DNA of 64,000 nucleotides from Microbacterium azadirachtae. GTDB lineage: Bacteria; Actinomycetota; Actinomycetes; Actinomycetales; Microbacteriaceae. The notes under the pieces are model-generated. The model was not told where the DNA came from, made no database searches, and worked only from the letters and a program-made list of their open reading frames with translations. Location of the stretch: assembly GCF_000956545.1 (NCBI RefSeq), contig NZ_JYIT01000086.1:186001-250000 (forward strand), written 5' to 3'. A program made the translations under genes and the position numbers. Shown here piece after piece: positions 36,206 through 45,905 of the stretch (position 1 is the stretch's first letter; each line of letters opens with the position of its first letter).

Positions 36206-37606
36206 TCAGCCCTCGGCGGTGGTGCGCAGCGCGTCCAGCACCTGCGGGATGATCTGGTAGACGTTGCCGCAGCCGAGCGTGATCACGTAGTCGCCGTCGC
36301 GGGCCACTGCCGCGGTGTAGTCGGCGGCCTGCTGCCAGTCCGCCACGTAGTGCACGTTGCCCTGATCCGCGAACGCGCCGCTCACCAGCTCGCCGGTGAC
36401 CCCGGGCACGGGATCCTCGCGGGCGCCGTAGACGTCGAGCATCACGGTGTGGTCGGCGTACGTCTCCAGCACCTCGGCGAACTCACGGAACATGTGCTGC
36501 GTGCGAGAGTAGGTGTGCGGCTGCTGGATCGCGATGATGCGCCCGTCGCCCACGATCGTGCGCATCGCCTCGAGCGCGGCACGGACCTCGGTGGGATGGT
36601 GCGAGTAGTCGTCGTAGACGCTCACACCGCGCGCGACGCCGTGCAGCTCGAGCCGACGCACGGTGCCGGCGAAGCCCTGCACAGCCTGTGCGGCATCGGT
36701 CAGCGAGTATCCGAGGGCGGTGAGCACGGCGACCGCGCCGGCGGCGTTGATCGCGTTGTGCACGCCGGGCACCGTCAGCTGCATGCGCGCGGACTCCCCG
36801 CGCATCGTCAGGGTCGCCGCGACGGGCCCGTCCGTGACGACGTCCGTGATCCGCAGATCCGCATCGTCGGCGAACCCGAACGAGATCACGTGGGGATGGG
36901 TGATGCCGGCCCGGACGCGCAGGGCGCCCGGGTCATCGCTGGAGATGACGACGGCCTCGCTCGCCCCGTTCGCGAACGTCACGAACGCCTCGTGGAAGGC
37001 CTCGTCGGATCCGTAGTGGTCGAGATGGTCGGGATCGACGTTGGTGATCAGGGCGACCGAGGTGTCGTAGAGCAGGAAGGTGCCGTCGGACTCGTCGGCC
37101 TCGATCACGAAGAGCTCGTCGGTCCCCGAGGAGCTGGACGTGCCGAGCTGCTCGATCACTCCGCCGTTCACGAAGTTGGGGTCGGCCCCCAGCTCGCGGA
37201 GGGCGGTGACGATCATCCCGGTCGAGCTGGTCTTGCCGTGCGCGCCCGCCACCGAGACCAGGCGGCGGCCGCCGATCAGCCAATGCAGCGCCTGGGAGCG
37301 ATGGATGACGTGCAGCCCGCGCTCCTTGGCGAGCACGAACTCCGGGTTCTCGGGCCAGATCGCGCCGGTGTGCACGACGGTGTCGGCATCGCCGAGGTGC
37401 GCGGCGTCGTGCCCCACGTGCACGTCAGCCCCGAGCGCCGCGAGAGCCTGCAGGTTGGCGCTGTCGGCGCGGTCGCTGCCGGAGACCCGGATGCCCGCGT
37501 CGAGGAACATGCGGGCGAGCCCCGACATGCCGGAACCGCCGATGCCGATGAAATGCGCAGCGGTGATGTCTTCGGGGATCGGCAGGGAGAGGTCGGGTCT
37601 GATCAT
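36206..37606 (-). CDS. murC: UDP-N-acetylmuramate--L-alanine ligase
   Basis: 466-residue Mur ligase adding L-alanine to UDP-MurNAc. Seen: N-terminal GIGGSGMSGLA (21-31), ATP loop GAHGKTS (120-126) and DDYSHHPTEV in the C-terminal domain. A TAGGAT hexamer lies 28 bases before the ATG, and AAGGAC follows, so murC seems to begin a new transcript within the dcw cluster, after a short hairpin that follows murG. Confidence 0.97.
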   Translation of the reverse strand: MIRPDLSLPIPEDITAAHFIGIGGSGMSGLARMFLDAGIRVSGSDRADSANLQALAALGADVHVGHDAAHLGDADTVVHTGAIWPENPEFVLAKERGLHVIHRSQALHWLIGGRRLVSVAGAHGKTSSTGMIVTALRELGADPNFVNGGVIEQLGTSSSSGTDELFVIEADESDGTFLLYDTSVALITNVDPDHLDHYGSDEAFHEAFVTFANGASEAVVISSDDPGALRVRAGITHPHVISFGFADDADLRITDVVTDGPVAATLTMRGESARMQLTVPGVHNAINAAGAVAVLTALGYSLTDAAQAVQGFAGTVRRLELHGVARGVSVYDDYSHHPTEVRAALEAMRTIVGDGRIIAIQQPHTYSRTQHMFREFAEVLETYADHTVMLDVYGAREDPVPGVTGELVSGAFADQGNVHYVADWQQAADYTAAVARDGDYVITLGCGNVYQIIPQVLDALRTTAEG

Positions 37607-37633
37607 GGCTCTTTCGTCCTTACGGGCTGAACA

Positions 37634-37639
37634 ATCCTA
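37634..37639 (-). promoter_or_regulatory. Internal dcw promoter at murC
   Basis: TAGGAT on the minus strand, 27 bases before the murC ATG with a ribosome binding site between. It could drive murC-ftsQ-ftsZ. The -35 is not convincing. Confidence 0.45.
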
Positions 37640-37646
37640 AGTCGAG

Positions 37647-37670
37647 GAGCCAGGGCAGGGGTCCTGGCTC
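37647..37670 (-). terminator. Hairpin between murG and murC
   Basis: Eight-base inverted repeat GAGCCAGG / CCTGGCTC with an eight-base loop, 20 bases beyond the murG stop and directly upstream of the murC promoter. No U tract; perhaps a partial terminator. Confidence 0.4.
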
Positions 37671-37689
37671 GCCGGGCCGCCGGCTCCGG

Positions 37690-38763
37690 TCAGCGCGCCA
37701 GCGCGCGGTCGGCCAGGGCGATGAGGTCCTCGGTGCCGGTGCGGGATCCGACCTCCTCCGCGGCCCGCTGCATCGCGGCACGCCGCGGGGCGTCCTGCAG
37801 GAGCGGCACGACCTCGCTGCGGACGCGATCGGGCGTGAGCTGCGCGTCGTCGATGAGCATCGCGGCCCCGGCCTCGATGGCCGCGGCGGCGTTGAGGCGC
37901 TGCTCGCCGTTGCCGACCGCGTACGGCACGTAGACCGCGGGGATGCCGAGTGCGCTGATCTCGCTCACCGTCGCGGATCCGGAGCGCGAGAGCACGAGGT
38001 CCGCCAGGGCGAACGCGAGGTCCATGCGGTCCAGGTAGCGGCGCAGGGCATATCCCGGAGCCCCCGGGTCGGGCATGTCGGAGCGGTCGCCGGTCGCGTG
38101 CAGGATCTGCCATCCCGCATCGAGGATGCTCTGCCAGGATCCGGCGATCGCCTCGTTCAACCGCTGCGCGCCGAGCGAGCCGCCGAACACGAGCAGCACC
38201 GGTTGCTCGGGATCCAGCCCGAACTCCGCCGCCGCCTCGGCGCGGAGCGCGGCCCGGTCCAGATCGATGATCTCGCGTCGCAGCGGCATGCCCACGACCT
38301 CGCCGCCGCGCAGGGGCGTGCCGGGGAACGCCACGCCCACCGCTGCCGCCGTCCTGGCGCCGAGTACGTTGGCCATCCCGGGACGGGCGTTGGCCTCGTG
38401 CACGACGAAGGGGATGCGCTCCCGGCGCGCCGCGACATAGGCCGGAGCCGATGCGTAGCCGCCGAAGCCGATGACCTCGTCGACCCCGTGCTCGCGGATG
38501 TAGGCGCGCACCTGCTTCACGGCACGCGAGAAACGGGCGGGGAACGCGAGAGCCGCCCCGTTCGGGCGGCGCGGGAACGGCACCTTGTCGACGGTGAGCA
38601 GCTCGTACCCGCGCTGCGGCACGAGCCTCGACTCGAGTCCCTCCCGAGTGCCGAGCACGAGAACGCCTGCCTCGGGATCGCGGGTGCGCAGGGCGTCCGC
38701 GACGGCGAGCAGGGGGTTCACATGACCGGCGGTGCCACCGCCGGCGAGAAGGTACGTGGTCAC
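37690..38763 (-). CDS. murG: UDP-GlcNAc transferase forming lipid II
   Basis: 357-residue GT28 glycosyltransferase adding GlcNAc to lipid I on the inner face of the membrane. Seen: GGGTAGHVNP (8-17), a second glycine loop GGSLGAQRLN and SRSGSATVSEISALGIP in the donor-binding domain. The GTG start lies one base behind the ftsW stop, so the two are coupled. Confidence 0.97.
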   Translation of the reverse strand: MTTYLLAGGGTAGHVNPLLAVADALRTRDPEAGVLVLGTREGLESRLVPQRGYELLTVDKVPFPRRPNGAALAFPARFSRAVKQVRAYIREHGVDEVIGFGGYASAPAYVAARRERIPFVVHEANARPGMANVLGARTAAAVGVAFPGTPLRGGEVVGMPLRREIIDLDRAALRAEAAAEFGLDPEQPVLLVFGGSLGAQRLNEAIAGSWQSILDAGWQILHATGDRSDMPDPGAPGYALRRYLDRMDLAFALADLVLSRSGSATVSEISALGIPAVYVPYAVGNGEQRLNAAAAIEAGAAMLIDDAQLTPDRVRSEVVPLLQDAPRRAAMQRAAEEVGSRTGTEDLIALADRALAR

Positions 38764-38764
38764 T

Positions 38765-39991
38765 TCAGGAGCGTACCGGACCGGCCTGCGCGAAGCGTGG
38801 AGCAGGGGCCGGCAGCGTCCGGGCGAACGACAGCAGGACGCCGCAGGCGAGGAGCACCGACAGCAGCGACGTGCCGCCCTGCGACATGAACGGCAGCGGC
38901 ACCCCGAGCACCGGGACCACGCGCAGGACGACGCCGATGTTGATGAGCGCCTGCGAGAGGATCCACACCACGATCCCGCCGGAGGTGACGCGGATGAACA
39001 GGTCGTCCGTCTTGCGGATCATGCGGAACACCGCGACGGCGAAAAGCACGAACAGCGCGAGCACGAGGGCGCAGCCAATCAGCCCCAGCTCCTCGCCGAC
39101 GATCGCGAAGATGTAGTCGTTGGAGGCGGCGGGGAGCCAGCCGTACTTCTCGCGCGAGTTCCCCAGCCCGAGGCCGAAGATGCCGCCGTTGGCCATGCCC
39201 CAGATCGCGTGCACCTGCTGGTAGCACGAGGTGAGGTAGCAGCTCGTGTCGTTGGAGGCGTCGAACACACCGAGGATCAGGGCCCGCCGGCGCTCGTCGG
39301 CGAAGGCGAATCCGAGCACCGCCACGAGCGAGATCAGGAGCGGGAGGATGAAGATCCGCAGTCGCACACCCGAGAAGAACAGCGCCCCGAGGATGACGAG
39401 GAACAGGATCATCGACGTGCCGAGGTCCTTGCCCCCGAGCACGGCGGCGATGGCGAGGAAGCCGACCGGGATGAGCGGGATGAAGACGTGCTTCCACCGT
39501 CCGAGCAGCTCCTGCTTGCGCCACAGGATGAACCCGGCCCACACGGCGAGGGCGAGCTTGATGAACTCGGACGGCTGGACCACCTGGCCGGCGATCCTCA
39601 GCCAGTTCGTGTTGCCGTCGTTCTCGTACCCGAGAGGGGTGTAGACGAGCATCTGCAGGCCCACGGCGCCGATGAGGATGAGCCAGGCCATGCGCTTCCA
39701 GAAGCGGACGGGGAACCGGCTCATCAGGAACATGAGCGGAACGCCGATCGCCGCGACGAGCGCCTGGGTCATCACGATCGCGAACGGATCCTGTCCGCCC
39801 TCGACCGCGTTCGCGCTCGAGGCCGACAGGATCATGACGAGGCCGAACACCGTGAGCAGGAGCGAGGTCGACGCGATCAGCGCGAACTCCGCGGACACCG
39901 GGCGGAACACCCGGCCCAGCCTCACGCGGGCGGCGAGACCGTCGACCCGCGGCTCAGGCGTCGGCGCCGGACGTGCTCCCAGCTGCGTCAC
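38765..39991 (-). CDS. ftsW: Lipid II polymerase/flippase-type protein FtsW
   Basis: 408-residue SEDS family protein with about ten hydrophobic helices, polymerising glycan strands at the septum with FtsI. Conserved stretches: GGKDLGTSMI (SEDS catalytic-Asp region), GGIFGLGLGNS and FMSQGGTSLL near the end. The GTG start has AGGGGAG five bases ahead but lies 38 bases inside murD, an unusually long overlap for this cluster. Confidence 0.94.
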   Translation of the reverse strand: MTQLGARPAPTPEPRVDGLAARVRLGRVFRPVSAEFALIASTSLLLTVFGLVMILSASSANAVEGGQDPFAIVMTQALVAAIGVPLMFLMSRFPVRFWKRMAWLILIGAVGLQMLVYTPLGYENDGNTNWLRIAGQVVQPSEFIKLALAVWAGFILWRKQELLGRWKHVFIPLIPVGFLAIAAVLGGKDLGTSMILFLVILGALFFSGVRLRIFILPLLISLVAVLGFAFADERRRALILGVFDASNDTSCYLTSCYQQVHAIWGMANGGIFGLGLGNSREKYGWLPAASNDYIFAIVGEELGLIGCALVLALFVLFAVAVFRMIRKTDDLFIRVTSGGIVVWILSQALINIGVVLRVVPVLGVPLPFMSQGGTSLLSVLLACGVLLSFARTLPAPAPRFAQAGPVRS

Positions 39992-41492
39992 CGGCGCTCC
40001 CCTGATCGATCCACTGCCGCACCGCCTCGGCGAAGCGGTGTCCGCGATCCGCATAGCTGGCGAACTGGTCGAAGGACGCCGCCGCCGGAGCGAGGAGCAC
40101 GGTGTCCCCGTCCTGGGCGATGCCCGCCGCCAGTTCGACGACACGGGTCATGACCTCTTCAGTGTCGCCGGGCACGACCTCCAGCACCTGCACCCCGGGC
40201 GCGTGTCGTGCGAACGCCTCGAGCAGGTGCCCCCGATCCACCCCGATCACGAGCGCGGCGCGCGCGGTCGCACCGGCGCCGGCCACCAGCTCGGACAGGT
40301 CGACGCCCTTGAGATCCCCGCCGACGATCCAGATCGCCCCGGGGAACGCCCGGAGGGAGGACTGCGCGGCGTGCGGGTTGGTCGCCTTGGAGTCGTCCAC
40401 CCACGTGATGCCGCCGGCACGGGCCACCACCTCGATACGGTGCGCGTCCAGCCGGAAGCCGTCCAGCGCGTCGGCGATGTGCGCGGGCTCGACGCCGAGC
40501 GAACGCGCCAGCGCCGCCGCCGCCAGGATGTTCTGCACGATGTGGGGCGCGTCCAGGCCGCGTGCCGCCAGCGCCGCGACGGTGGTCAGCTCGAGCGCGC
40601 TGTTGCGCCGGTCGTCCAGGAACGCGCGGTCGGCCAGGATCCCCTCGACGACGCCGACGTCGCTCGGGCCGGGGATGCCCAGCCCGAAGCCGATGGCACG
40701 GGCGCCCTCGATGACGTCCGCATCCTCGACCATGCGCTGGGTGGCCGCATCGGCCTTGTTGTACACGCACGCGACGCGGGTGTTGCGGTAGACGAGCGCC
40801 TTCGCGGCGCGGTAGGCCTCCGCGCTGCCGTGCCAGACGAGGTGATCGTCCGCCAGGTTGAGGCACGTCGCCGCCCACGGCACCGGCTGCGCGGCGGGGT
40901 CGGTGAGGCCGAGATACCAGAGCTGATGGCTGGACAGCTCGACGACGAGGACGTCGAATCCGCCCGGATCGCGCACGGCGTCCAGCACCGGCACGCCGAT
41001 GTTGCCGCACGGGGCCGCGCGCAGGCCGCCTTCGACGAGCATGGTCGCCGTGAGCTGCGTGGTGGTCGTCTTGCCGTTGGTGCCCGTGATGAACACCCAC
41101 TCCGCCGGAGTGCCGTCGGGGCGGAGGACCTTGTCCCGCACGCGCCAGGCGAGCTCGATGTCGCCCCAGAGCGCGATCGACTGCTCCCTCGTCCACACGA
41201 TCACCGGATGCGTCGGCGAGAAGCCGGGAGAGGCCACGACGACGTCCGGGGCGAACTCGGACAGCCGCTCCGGCACCGAGCCGAGGTCGCCGATCCAGAG
41301 CTCTGCGCCGATCAGCGGCACCAGTCGCGCGTATTCCTCCGTCGCGCTCTCGGAGAGGACGAGCACCTCGGCGCCGAGCTCGGCGAGGGTGTCGGCGACC
41401 GAGAAGCCCGTCACCGAGAGCCCGAGCACGGCCACCCGCAGGCCCTTCCAGTCCGCGTGCCAGCTGGTCAGTGCGTCCAGGTCGCGGCTCAT
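39954..41492 (-). CDS. murD: UDP-MurNAc-L-alanine--D-glutamate ligase
   Basis: 512-residue Mur ligase adding D-glutamate. Motifs: GLSVTGFSVA (24-33), ATP loop GTNGKTT (137-143), ELSSHQL and DDSKATNPHA in the C-terminal domain. Its ATG overlaps the mraY stop in ATGA, the typical coupling in this cluster. The C-terminal Ser/Gly/Ala-rich tail, overlapping ftsW, is beyond the family core and about 40 residues longer than E. coli MurD overall. Confidence 0.97.
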   Translation of the reverse strand: MSRDLDALTSWHADWKGLRVAVLGLSVTGFSVADTLAELGAEVLVLSESATEEYARLVPLIGAELWIGDLGSVPERLSEFAPDVVVASPGFSPTHPVIVWTREQSIALWGDIELAWRVRDKVLRPDGTPAEWVFITGTNGKTTTTQLTATMLVEGGLRAAPCGNIGVPVLDAVRDPGGFDVLVVELSSHQLWYLGLTDPAAQPVPWAATCLNLADDHLVWHGSAEAYRAAKALVYRNTRVACVYNKADAATQRMVEDADVIEGARAIGFGLGIPGPSDVGVVEGILADRAFLDDRRNSALELTTVAALAARGLDAPHIVQNILAAAALARSLGVEPAHIADALDGFRLDAHRIEVVARAGGITWVDDSKATNPHAAQSSLRAFPGAIWIVGGDLKGVDLSELVAGAGATARAALVIGVDRGHLLEAFARHAPGVQVLEVVPGDTEEVMTRVVELAAGIAQDGDTVLLAPAAASFDQFASYADRGHRFAEAVRQWIDQGSAGDAAGSTSGADA

Positions 41493-42604
41493 GAGCTGGT
41501 CAGCCTCAGCCACTCGACGTAGAACAGGCCGAAGGCGGAGACCGACAGCAGCCCCGCGATGATCCACATGCGCACCACGATCGTCGCCTCGGGCCACCCG
41601 CGCATCTCGAGATGATGGTGGAACGGGCTCTGCAGGAACAGGCGCTTGCCGCGAGTGAGCTTGAAGTAGGTGAGCTGCACGATCACGGAGCCGGACGCGA
41701 TGATGAAGACGCCCGCCAGCAGCACCAGCAGCAGCTCGGTGCGGGTCAGGATCGCCAGCGCGGTGATCACGCCGCCGATCGACATGGATCCGACATCGCC
41801 CATGAAGACCTTGGCCTTGGGCGCGTTCCACCACAGGAAGCCGATGAGCGCGCCGACGAACGACGCAGAGACGACGGCGAGATCGAACGGATGGGCCACG
41901 TCGTAGCACCCGGCGAGCGACGACTTGGAGAGCGACTCGACGGCGCAGGACTGCTTGAACTGCCAGAACGAGATCAGGCTGTACGCCCCGATGACGAACA
42001 CCGCGCATCCGGCGGCGAGCCCGTCCAGGCCGTCCGTGAGGTTCACGCTGTTGGAGGTCGCGATGCCGATCAGCGAGATCCACAGCAGGTAGAGCAGCCA
42101 GCCGACGATCGGGCCGAGCGCGAACAACCACAGCACCGGGATGTCGCGGAAGAGCGAGATGAAGCCGCTCGCGGGCGTGTAGCCCGCCGGGCTCCGCACC
42201 AGAAGCGCCACGATGCCGAACGGCACCATGACCAGCACCTGGCCGAGGATCTTGCGCCATCCGGACAGGCCCGCGCTCTGCTGCTGCCGCAGCTTCATGT
42301 GGTCGTCGATGAAGCCGACGACGCCGAAGCCCACCATCAGCCAGATCACGAGCAGCCCCGACGCCGTCGGATAGCTGCCGCCGGTGAACGTCCCGATGCC
42401 GTAGCCGACGATCGTGCCGAGGATGAAGATCACACCGCCCATGGTGGGGGTGCCGCGCTTGGCCTGGTGACTGGGGTTGGCGATCGACTCCGGCGTGCGG
42501 ATGACCTGTCCCCAGCCCCATTTCCGGAACAGCCGGAGGAAGACCGGCGTGAGCAGGAGGGTGAACGCGAGGGAGATCGCGGCGGCGGTCAGCAGAGATC
42601 TCAC
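41489..42604 (-). CDS. mraY: Phospho-MurNAc-pentapeptide transferase
   Basis: 371-residue membrane enzyme transferring phospho-MurNAc-pentapeptide to undecaprenyl phosphate, forming lipid I. About ten helices; signature residues FIDDHMK (98-104), NLTDGLDGLA and FHHHLEMRGW are seen. The GTG start overlaps the murF stop (GTGA). Confidence 0.97.
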   Translation of the reverse strand: MRSLLTAAAISLAFTLLLTPVFLRLFRKWGWGQVIRTPESIANPSHQAKRGTPTMGGVIFILGTIVGYGIGTFTGGSYPTASGLLVIWLMVGFGVVGFIDDHMKLRQQQSAGLSGWRKILGQVLVMVPFGIVALLVRSPAGYTPASGFISLFRDIPVLWLFALGPIVGWLLYLLWISLIGIATSNSVNLTDGLDGLAAGCAVFVIGAYSLISFWQFKQSCAVESLSKSSLAGCYDVAHPFDLAVVSASFVGALIGFLWWNAPKAKVFMGDVGSMSIGGVITALAILTRTELLLVLLAGVFIIASGSVIVQLTYFKLTRGKRLFLQSPFHHHLEMRGWPEATIVVRMWIIAGLLSVSAFGLFYVEWLRLTSS

Positions 42605-44013
42605 GAGAACGATTCTCCCAGACGATCGCCGAGGAACCGGAGCCCCGCGGAGTTGGACGACTTCACGAGCACCCGGTCGCCGGGGCGCAGCTCGCCCTGG
42701 AGGTATTCGAACGCGGCGTCGGCGTCGGGCAGGTGCACGGCCTCGCCGTCCCAGGACCCCTCGCCCACGGCGGCCAGGAAGAGTCGACGCGCCTCGGCGC
42801 CCACGACGACGATGCGCTGGATGTTGAGGCGCACGGCGAGCAGTCCGATGCGGTCGTGCTCGTCCCCCGCGGTCTCGCCGAGCTCGCTCATGGCCCCGAG
42901 CACGGCGACCGTGCGCTCACCGGGACCGGTGATCTGGGCCAGCGTGCGCAGCGCCGCCGCCATGGAGTCCGGGCTGGCGTTGTACGCGTCGTTGATGATG
43001 CGCACCTCGGATCCGCCCATGGGCTGCATCCGCCACCGCTCGGCGAGCGGGACGGTCTCCAGGCGCGCGATCGCGTCGGCCGGCGCCACCCCGAGGGCGC
43101 GTGTGGCCGCGATCGCGGCGAGGGCGTTGTTCACGTGATGCGCCCCCAGCACCTGCAGCCGCAGCGGCAGCGCCTGGTCGTCCACGTGCACGGTGCACGA
43201 CGTCCCGGATGCGGTCACGTCGATCCCGGCAGCCCTGACGTCGGCGGCGGATCCCTGACCGAAGCCGACGATGCGCAATCCGCGGCGCTCCGCAAGGGGC
43301 GCCATGCCGGCCACGCGCGCGTCGTCGAGGTTCAGGATCGCCGTTCCGCCGGGGGCTGCCGCCTCGATGAGCTCGGCCTTGGCGCGCGCGGTCTCCTCGA
43401 TGCCGCCGAACCCGCCGGCGTGCGCGAGGCCGACCATGAGCTCGATCACCACGTCGGGGTTCACAAGGCCCGCCAGTCGGGCGATCTCGCCCGGTGCGCT
43501 CGCACCGAACTCGCACACCAGGTAACGCGTGCCGTCGGTGATCCGCAGCATCGTCAGCGGCGCCCCGACCTCGTTGTTGTACGAGGCGATCGGCGCGACG
43601 GTCTCCCCCTCGTCCTGCAGGATCCGCGCGAGGAAGTTCTTGGTGGTCGTCTTGCCGTTGGATCCGGTCACGCCCACGATCCGCAGGTCGCCCGCGGCGC
43701 GCACGCGTGCGACGACGGCACGGGCGAGCTCGGCGATCGCGTCGATCACGTCGGCGACCACGATCTGCGAGATCTCGTCATCGACGGGACGCTCGACGAT
43801 CGCGAGCACGGCACCGTTCTCGAGCGCCGCGCCGACGAAGCGGTGACCGTCGGTGTGCTCGCCGGGCTTCGCGACGAAGATGCCGCCGGCGGCCATCTGG
43901 CGCGAGTCGGTGTCGACGACGCCGGTGACGATCGATGCGGGATCGTGACCTGCAGCAGGGCGCAGGTCGCCGCCGACGATCTCGGCGATCTCCGCGAGGG
44001 ACAGAGCGATCAT
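42601..44013 (-). CDS. murF: UDP-MurNAc-tripeptide--D-alanyl-D-alanine ligase
   Basis: 470-residue Mur ligase adding the D-Ala-D-Ala dipeptide. Seen: VDTDSRQMAAGGIFVA (33-48), ATP loop GSNGKTTTKN (117-126) and NDAYNASPDSM in the C-terminal domain. It follows ftsI directly by 48 bases, with no murE between, although its substrate is a tripeptide normally made by MurE. GGAGG precedes the ATG. Confidence 0.97.
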   Translation of the reverse strand: MIALSLAEIAEIVGGDLRPAAGHDPASIVTGVVDTDSRQMAAGGIFVAKPGEHTDGHRFVGAALENGAVLAIVERPVDDEISQIVVADVIDAIAELARAVVARVRAAGDLRIVGVTGSNGKTTTKNFLARILQDEGETVAPIASYNNEVGAPLTMLRITDGTRYLVCEFGASAPGEIARLAGLVNPDVVIELMVGLAHAGGFGGIEETARAKAELIEAAAPGGTAILNLDDARVAGMAPLAERRGLRIVGFGQGSAADVRAAGIDVTASGTSCTVHVDDQALPLRLQVLGAHHVNNALAAIAATRALGVAPADAIARLETVPLAERWRMQPMGGSEVRIINDAYNASPDSMAAALRTLAQITGPGERTVAVLGAMSELGETAGDEHDRIGLLAVRLNIQRIVVVGAEARRLFLAAVGEGSWDGEAVHLPDADAAFEYLQGELRPGDRVLVKSSNSAGLRFLGDRLGESFS

Positions 44014-44061
44014 GGGAAGGGATCCTCCGGGCGGTGCCGCCGGGTCAGATGACGGCGGTCA

Positions 44062-45843
44062 TCACTGGTACTTGGGCAGCAGCGGTTCCATAGGGGTGGT
44101 GGACGGCTGCACGCGATAGGTCTTCAACACCTGCGTCATGGCCTTCTGGAAGGCGGGCGCGGTGGCCGCAGACGACGTTACCCTAGTCGGCTCGTCGAGG
44201 GTGACCACGACCACGTACTCGGGGTGGTCCGCAGGGGCGTATCCGACCATGCTCGTGAAGTAGATCCCCTCCTTGTACGCACCGGTGGTGGGGTCCGGCT
44301 TCTGAGCCGTACCGGTCTTGGCCGCGATGCGGTAGCCGGGCACCTTGATCATGTCCGACACACTGCCCTGTGCAGCCACGTTCTCGATCATGCGGCTGAG
44401 CTCGGCGTCCTTGGTCGCGTCGAAGATGCGCTGCGGCTTCGGCGCGGGCGCGGCGGAGACCTTGCCGTCGGCGGCCGTGCACGACTCGACGAGGGACAGC
44501 GGGATCTTGACGCCCCCGTTGGCGATGGCCTGGTAGGCGCTGGCGACCTGCGGCGCGGTCACCGTGTAGTACTGGCCGAACGTCGTCGTGTAGTGCGACT
44601 GGTAGTCCCAGTCTTTGACCGGGTGGATCACTCCGGAGGCCTCGCCGGGGAAGTCGATCGCGGTCTTGCTCCCGACGCCGAACTTCACCAGCTCGTCGTA
44701 GCGCTGCTGATCCGTGACCATGTCGCCGAACTTCGACAGCGCCACGTTCGAGGAGTCGATGAGCGCGCCCGCGAGCGTGTAGTCGTAGGCGGGGTGCTCG
44801 AACGCGTCGTTGATGACGGCGCCGTTCGGGAACTCCTCGTGGCTGGACGCGCCGGTGACCACAGTCGAGGCGTTGGCGTTCGCGTACTCCATGACCGACG
44901 CGGCGGTGATCGCCTTGAACGTCGATCCGGGCTCGAAGCTCGTGCTGAAGATCCGCGAGCCGCGGTCCTCGGGGTTCGCGGCGCCGGGATCGTTGGGGTC
45001 CACCGTCGGATACTCCGCGGCCGCGCGGATCTTGCCCGTGCCGACCTCGACCACCGTCACGGTGCCGGCCTTCGCGCCCTGCGCCGCGACCTCCTCGGAG
45101 ATCATCTGCTGCAGATACCACTGCAGCTCCGTGTTGATCGTCAGTGTGACCGTGCCGCCGTCGACCGCGGGCTTCTCCGTCTGGCTGCCGGGGATCACGA
45201 CCCCGTCCTTGCCGGTGAGGTAGCTCTCCTTGCCCTTGGTGGCGCTGAGGCACTGGTTCTGCGCCTCTTCGAGGCCCTCCCGGTCGCCGTTGCCCGCGAT
45301 GAAGCCGATGAGGTTGCCGGCGACGGCGCCGTTCGGGTACACCCGCACCGAGCGCGGATTGGGCTGCAGGTACGGCAGGCCGAGGGCGCGGAGCTTGAGG
45401 AACTGATCCGCGCTCACGCCCTTCTTGAGCTCGACCCACTTCGCCTCGGGATCCTCCTTCAGGCGGTCCGCGACGATGGTGCGCACCGCGTCGCCCTTCT
45501 CGCCGAGGATCGCGGCGATCTTCTCGGAGGCCTGCGCCCAGGGCAGCTTGGGCTTCGTCTTACCGGTCTCCAGGCCGCGCATGATGGAGGGGTCCATGTC
45601 GATGTCGTAGACGAGCTGGCTCTCGGCGAGCACGGTCCCGTTGGAGTCGACGATCTTCCCCCGGGCGCCGTCGATCTCCCGCGTGCTCCCGAGGCTCCAG
45701 TCCACCGACTGCTTGACGTTCGCGGATGCGCTGAGCACCTGCACGTCGACGAGCCGCACCAGGAAGCCGCACATCACGGCCAGGATCACGGCGAGGGCGA
45801 GGACGGTCCGCCGGCGCGACGTCCGGCTGGCTCGGGGTTTCAT
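44062..45843 (-). CDS. ftsI: Septal penicillin-binding protein (class B transpeptidase)
   Basis: 593 residues. A basic N-terminus, one membrane helix (about 13-35), a pedestal domain with QLVYDIDMDP and RSVRVYPNGAVAGNLIGF, and a transpeptidase domain with the active-site triads S307-TFK, SSN (364-366) and KTGT (509-512). It cross-links septal peptidoglycan with FtsW. GGAGAT precedes the ATG. The 62-base gap from ftsL has no visible terminator. Confidence 0.96.
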   Translation of the reverse strand: MKPRASRTSRRRTVLALAVILAVMCGFLVRLVDVQVLSASANVKQSVDWSLGSTREIDGARGKIVDSNGTVLAESQLVYDIDMDPSIMRGLETGKTKPKLPWAQASEKIAAILGEKGDAVRTIVADRLKEDPEAKWVELKKGVSADQFLKLRALGLPYLQPNPRSVRVYPNGAVAGNLIGFIAGNGDREGLEEAQNQCLSATKGKESYLTGKDGVVIPGSQTEKPAVDGGTVTLTINTELQWYLQQMISEEVAAQGAKAGTVTVVEVGTGKIRAAAEYPTVDPNDPGAANPEDRGSRIFSTSFEPGSTFKAITAASVMEYANANASTVVTGASSHEEFPNGAVINDAFEHPAYDYTLAGALIDSSNVALSKFGDMVTDQQRYDELVKFGVGSKTAIDFPGEASGVIHPVKDWDYQSHYTTTFGQYYTVTAPQVASAYQAIANGGVKIPLSLVESCTAADGKVSAAPAPKPQRIFDATKDAELSRMIENVAAQGSVSDMIKVPGYRIAAKTGTAQKPDPTTGAYKEGIYFTSMVGYAPADHPEYVVVVTLDEPTRVTSSAATAPAFQKAMTQVLKTYRVQPSTTPMEPLLPKYQ

Positions 45844-45905
45844 CGGATCTCCGTCCGGGACTCGCGGTCCGTCATCGTGTCGGGCTGGTGCGTCGGATGC
45901 TCATG

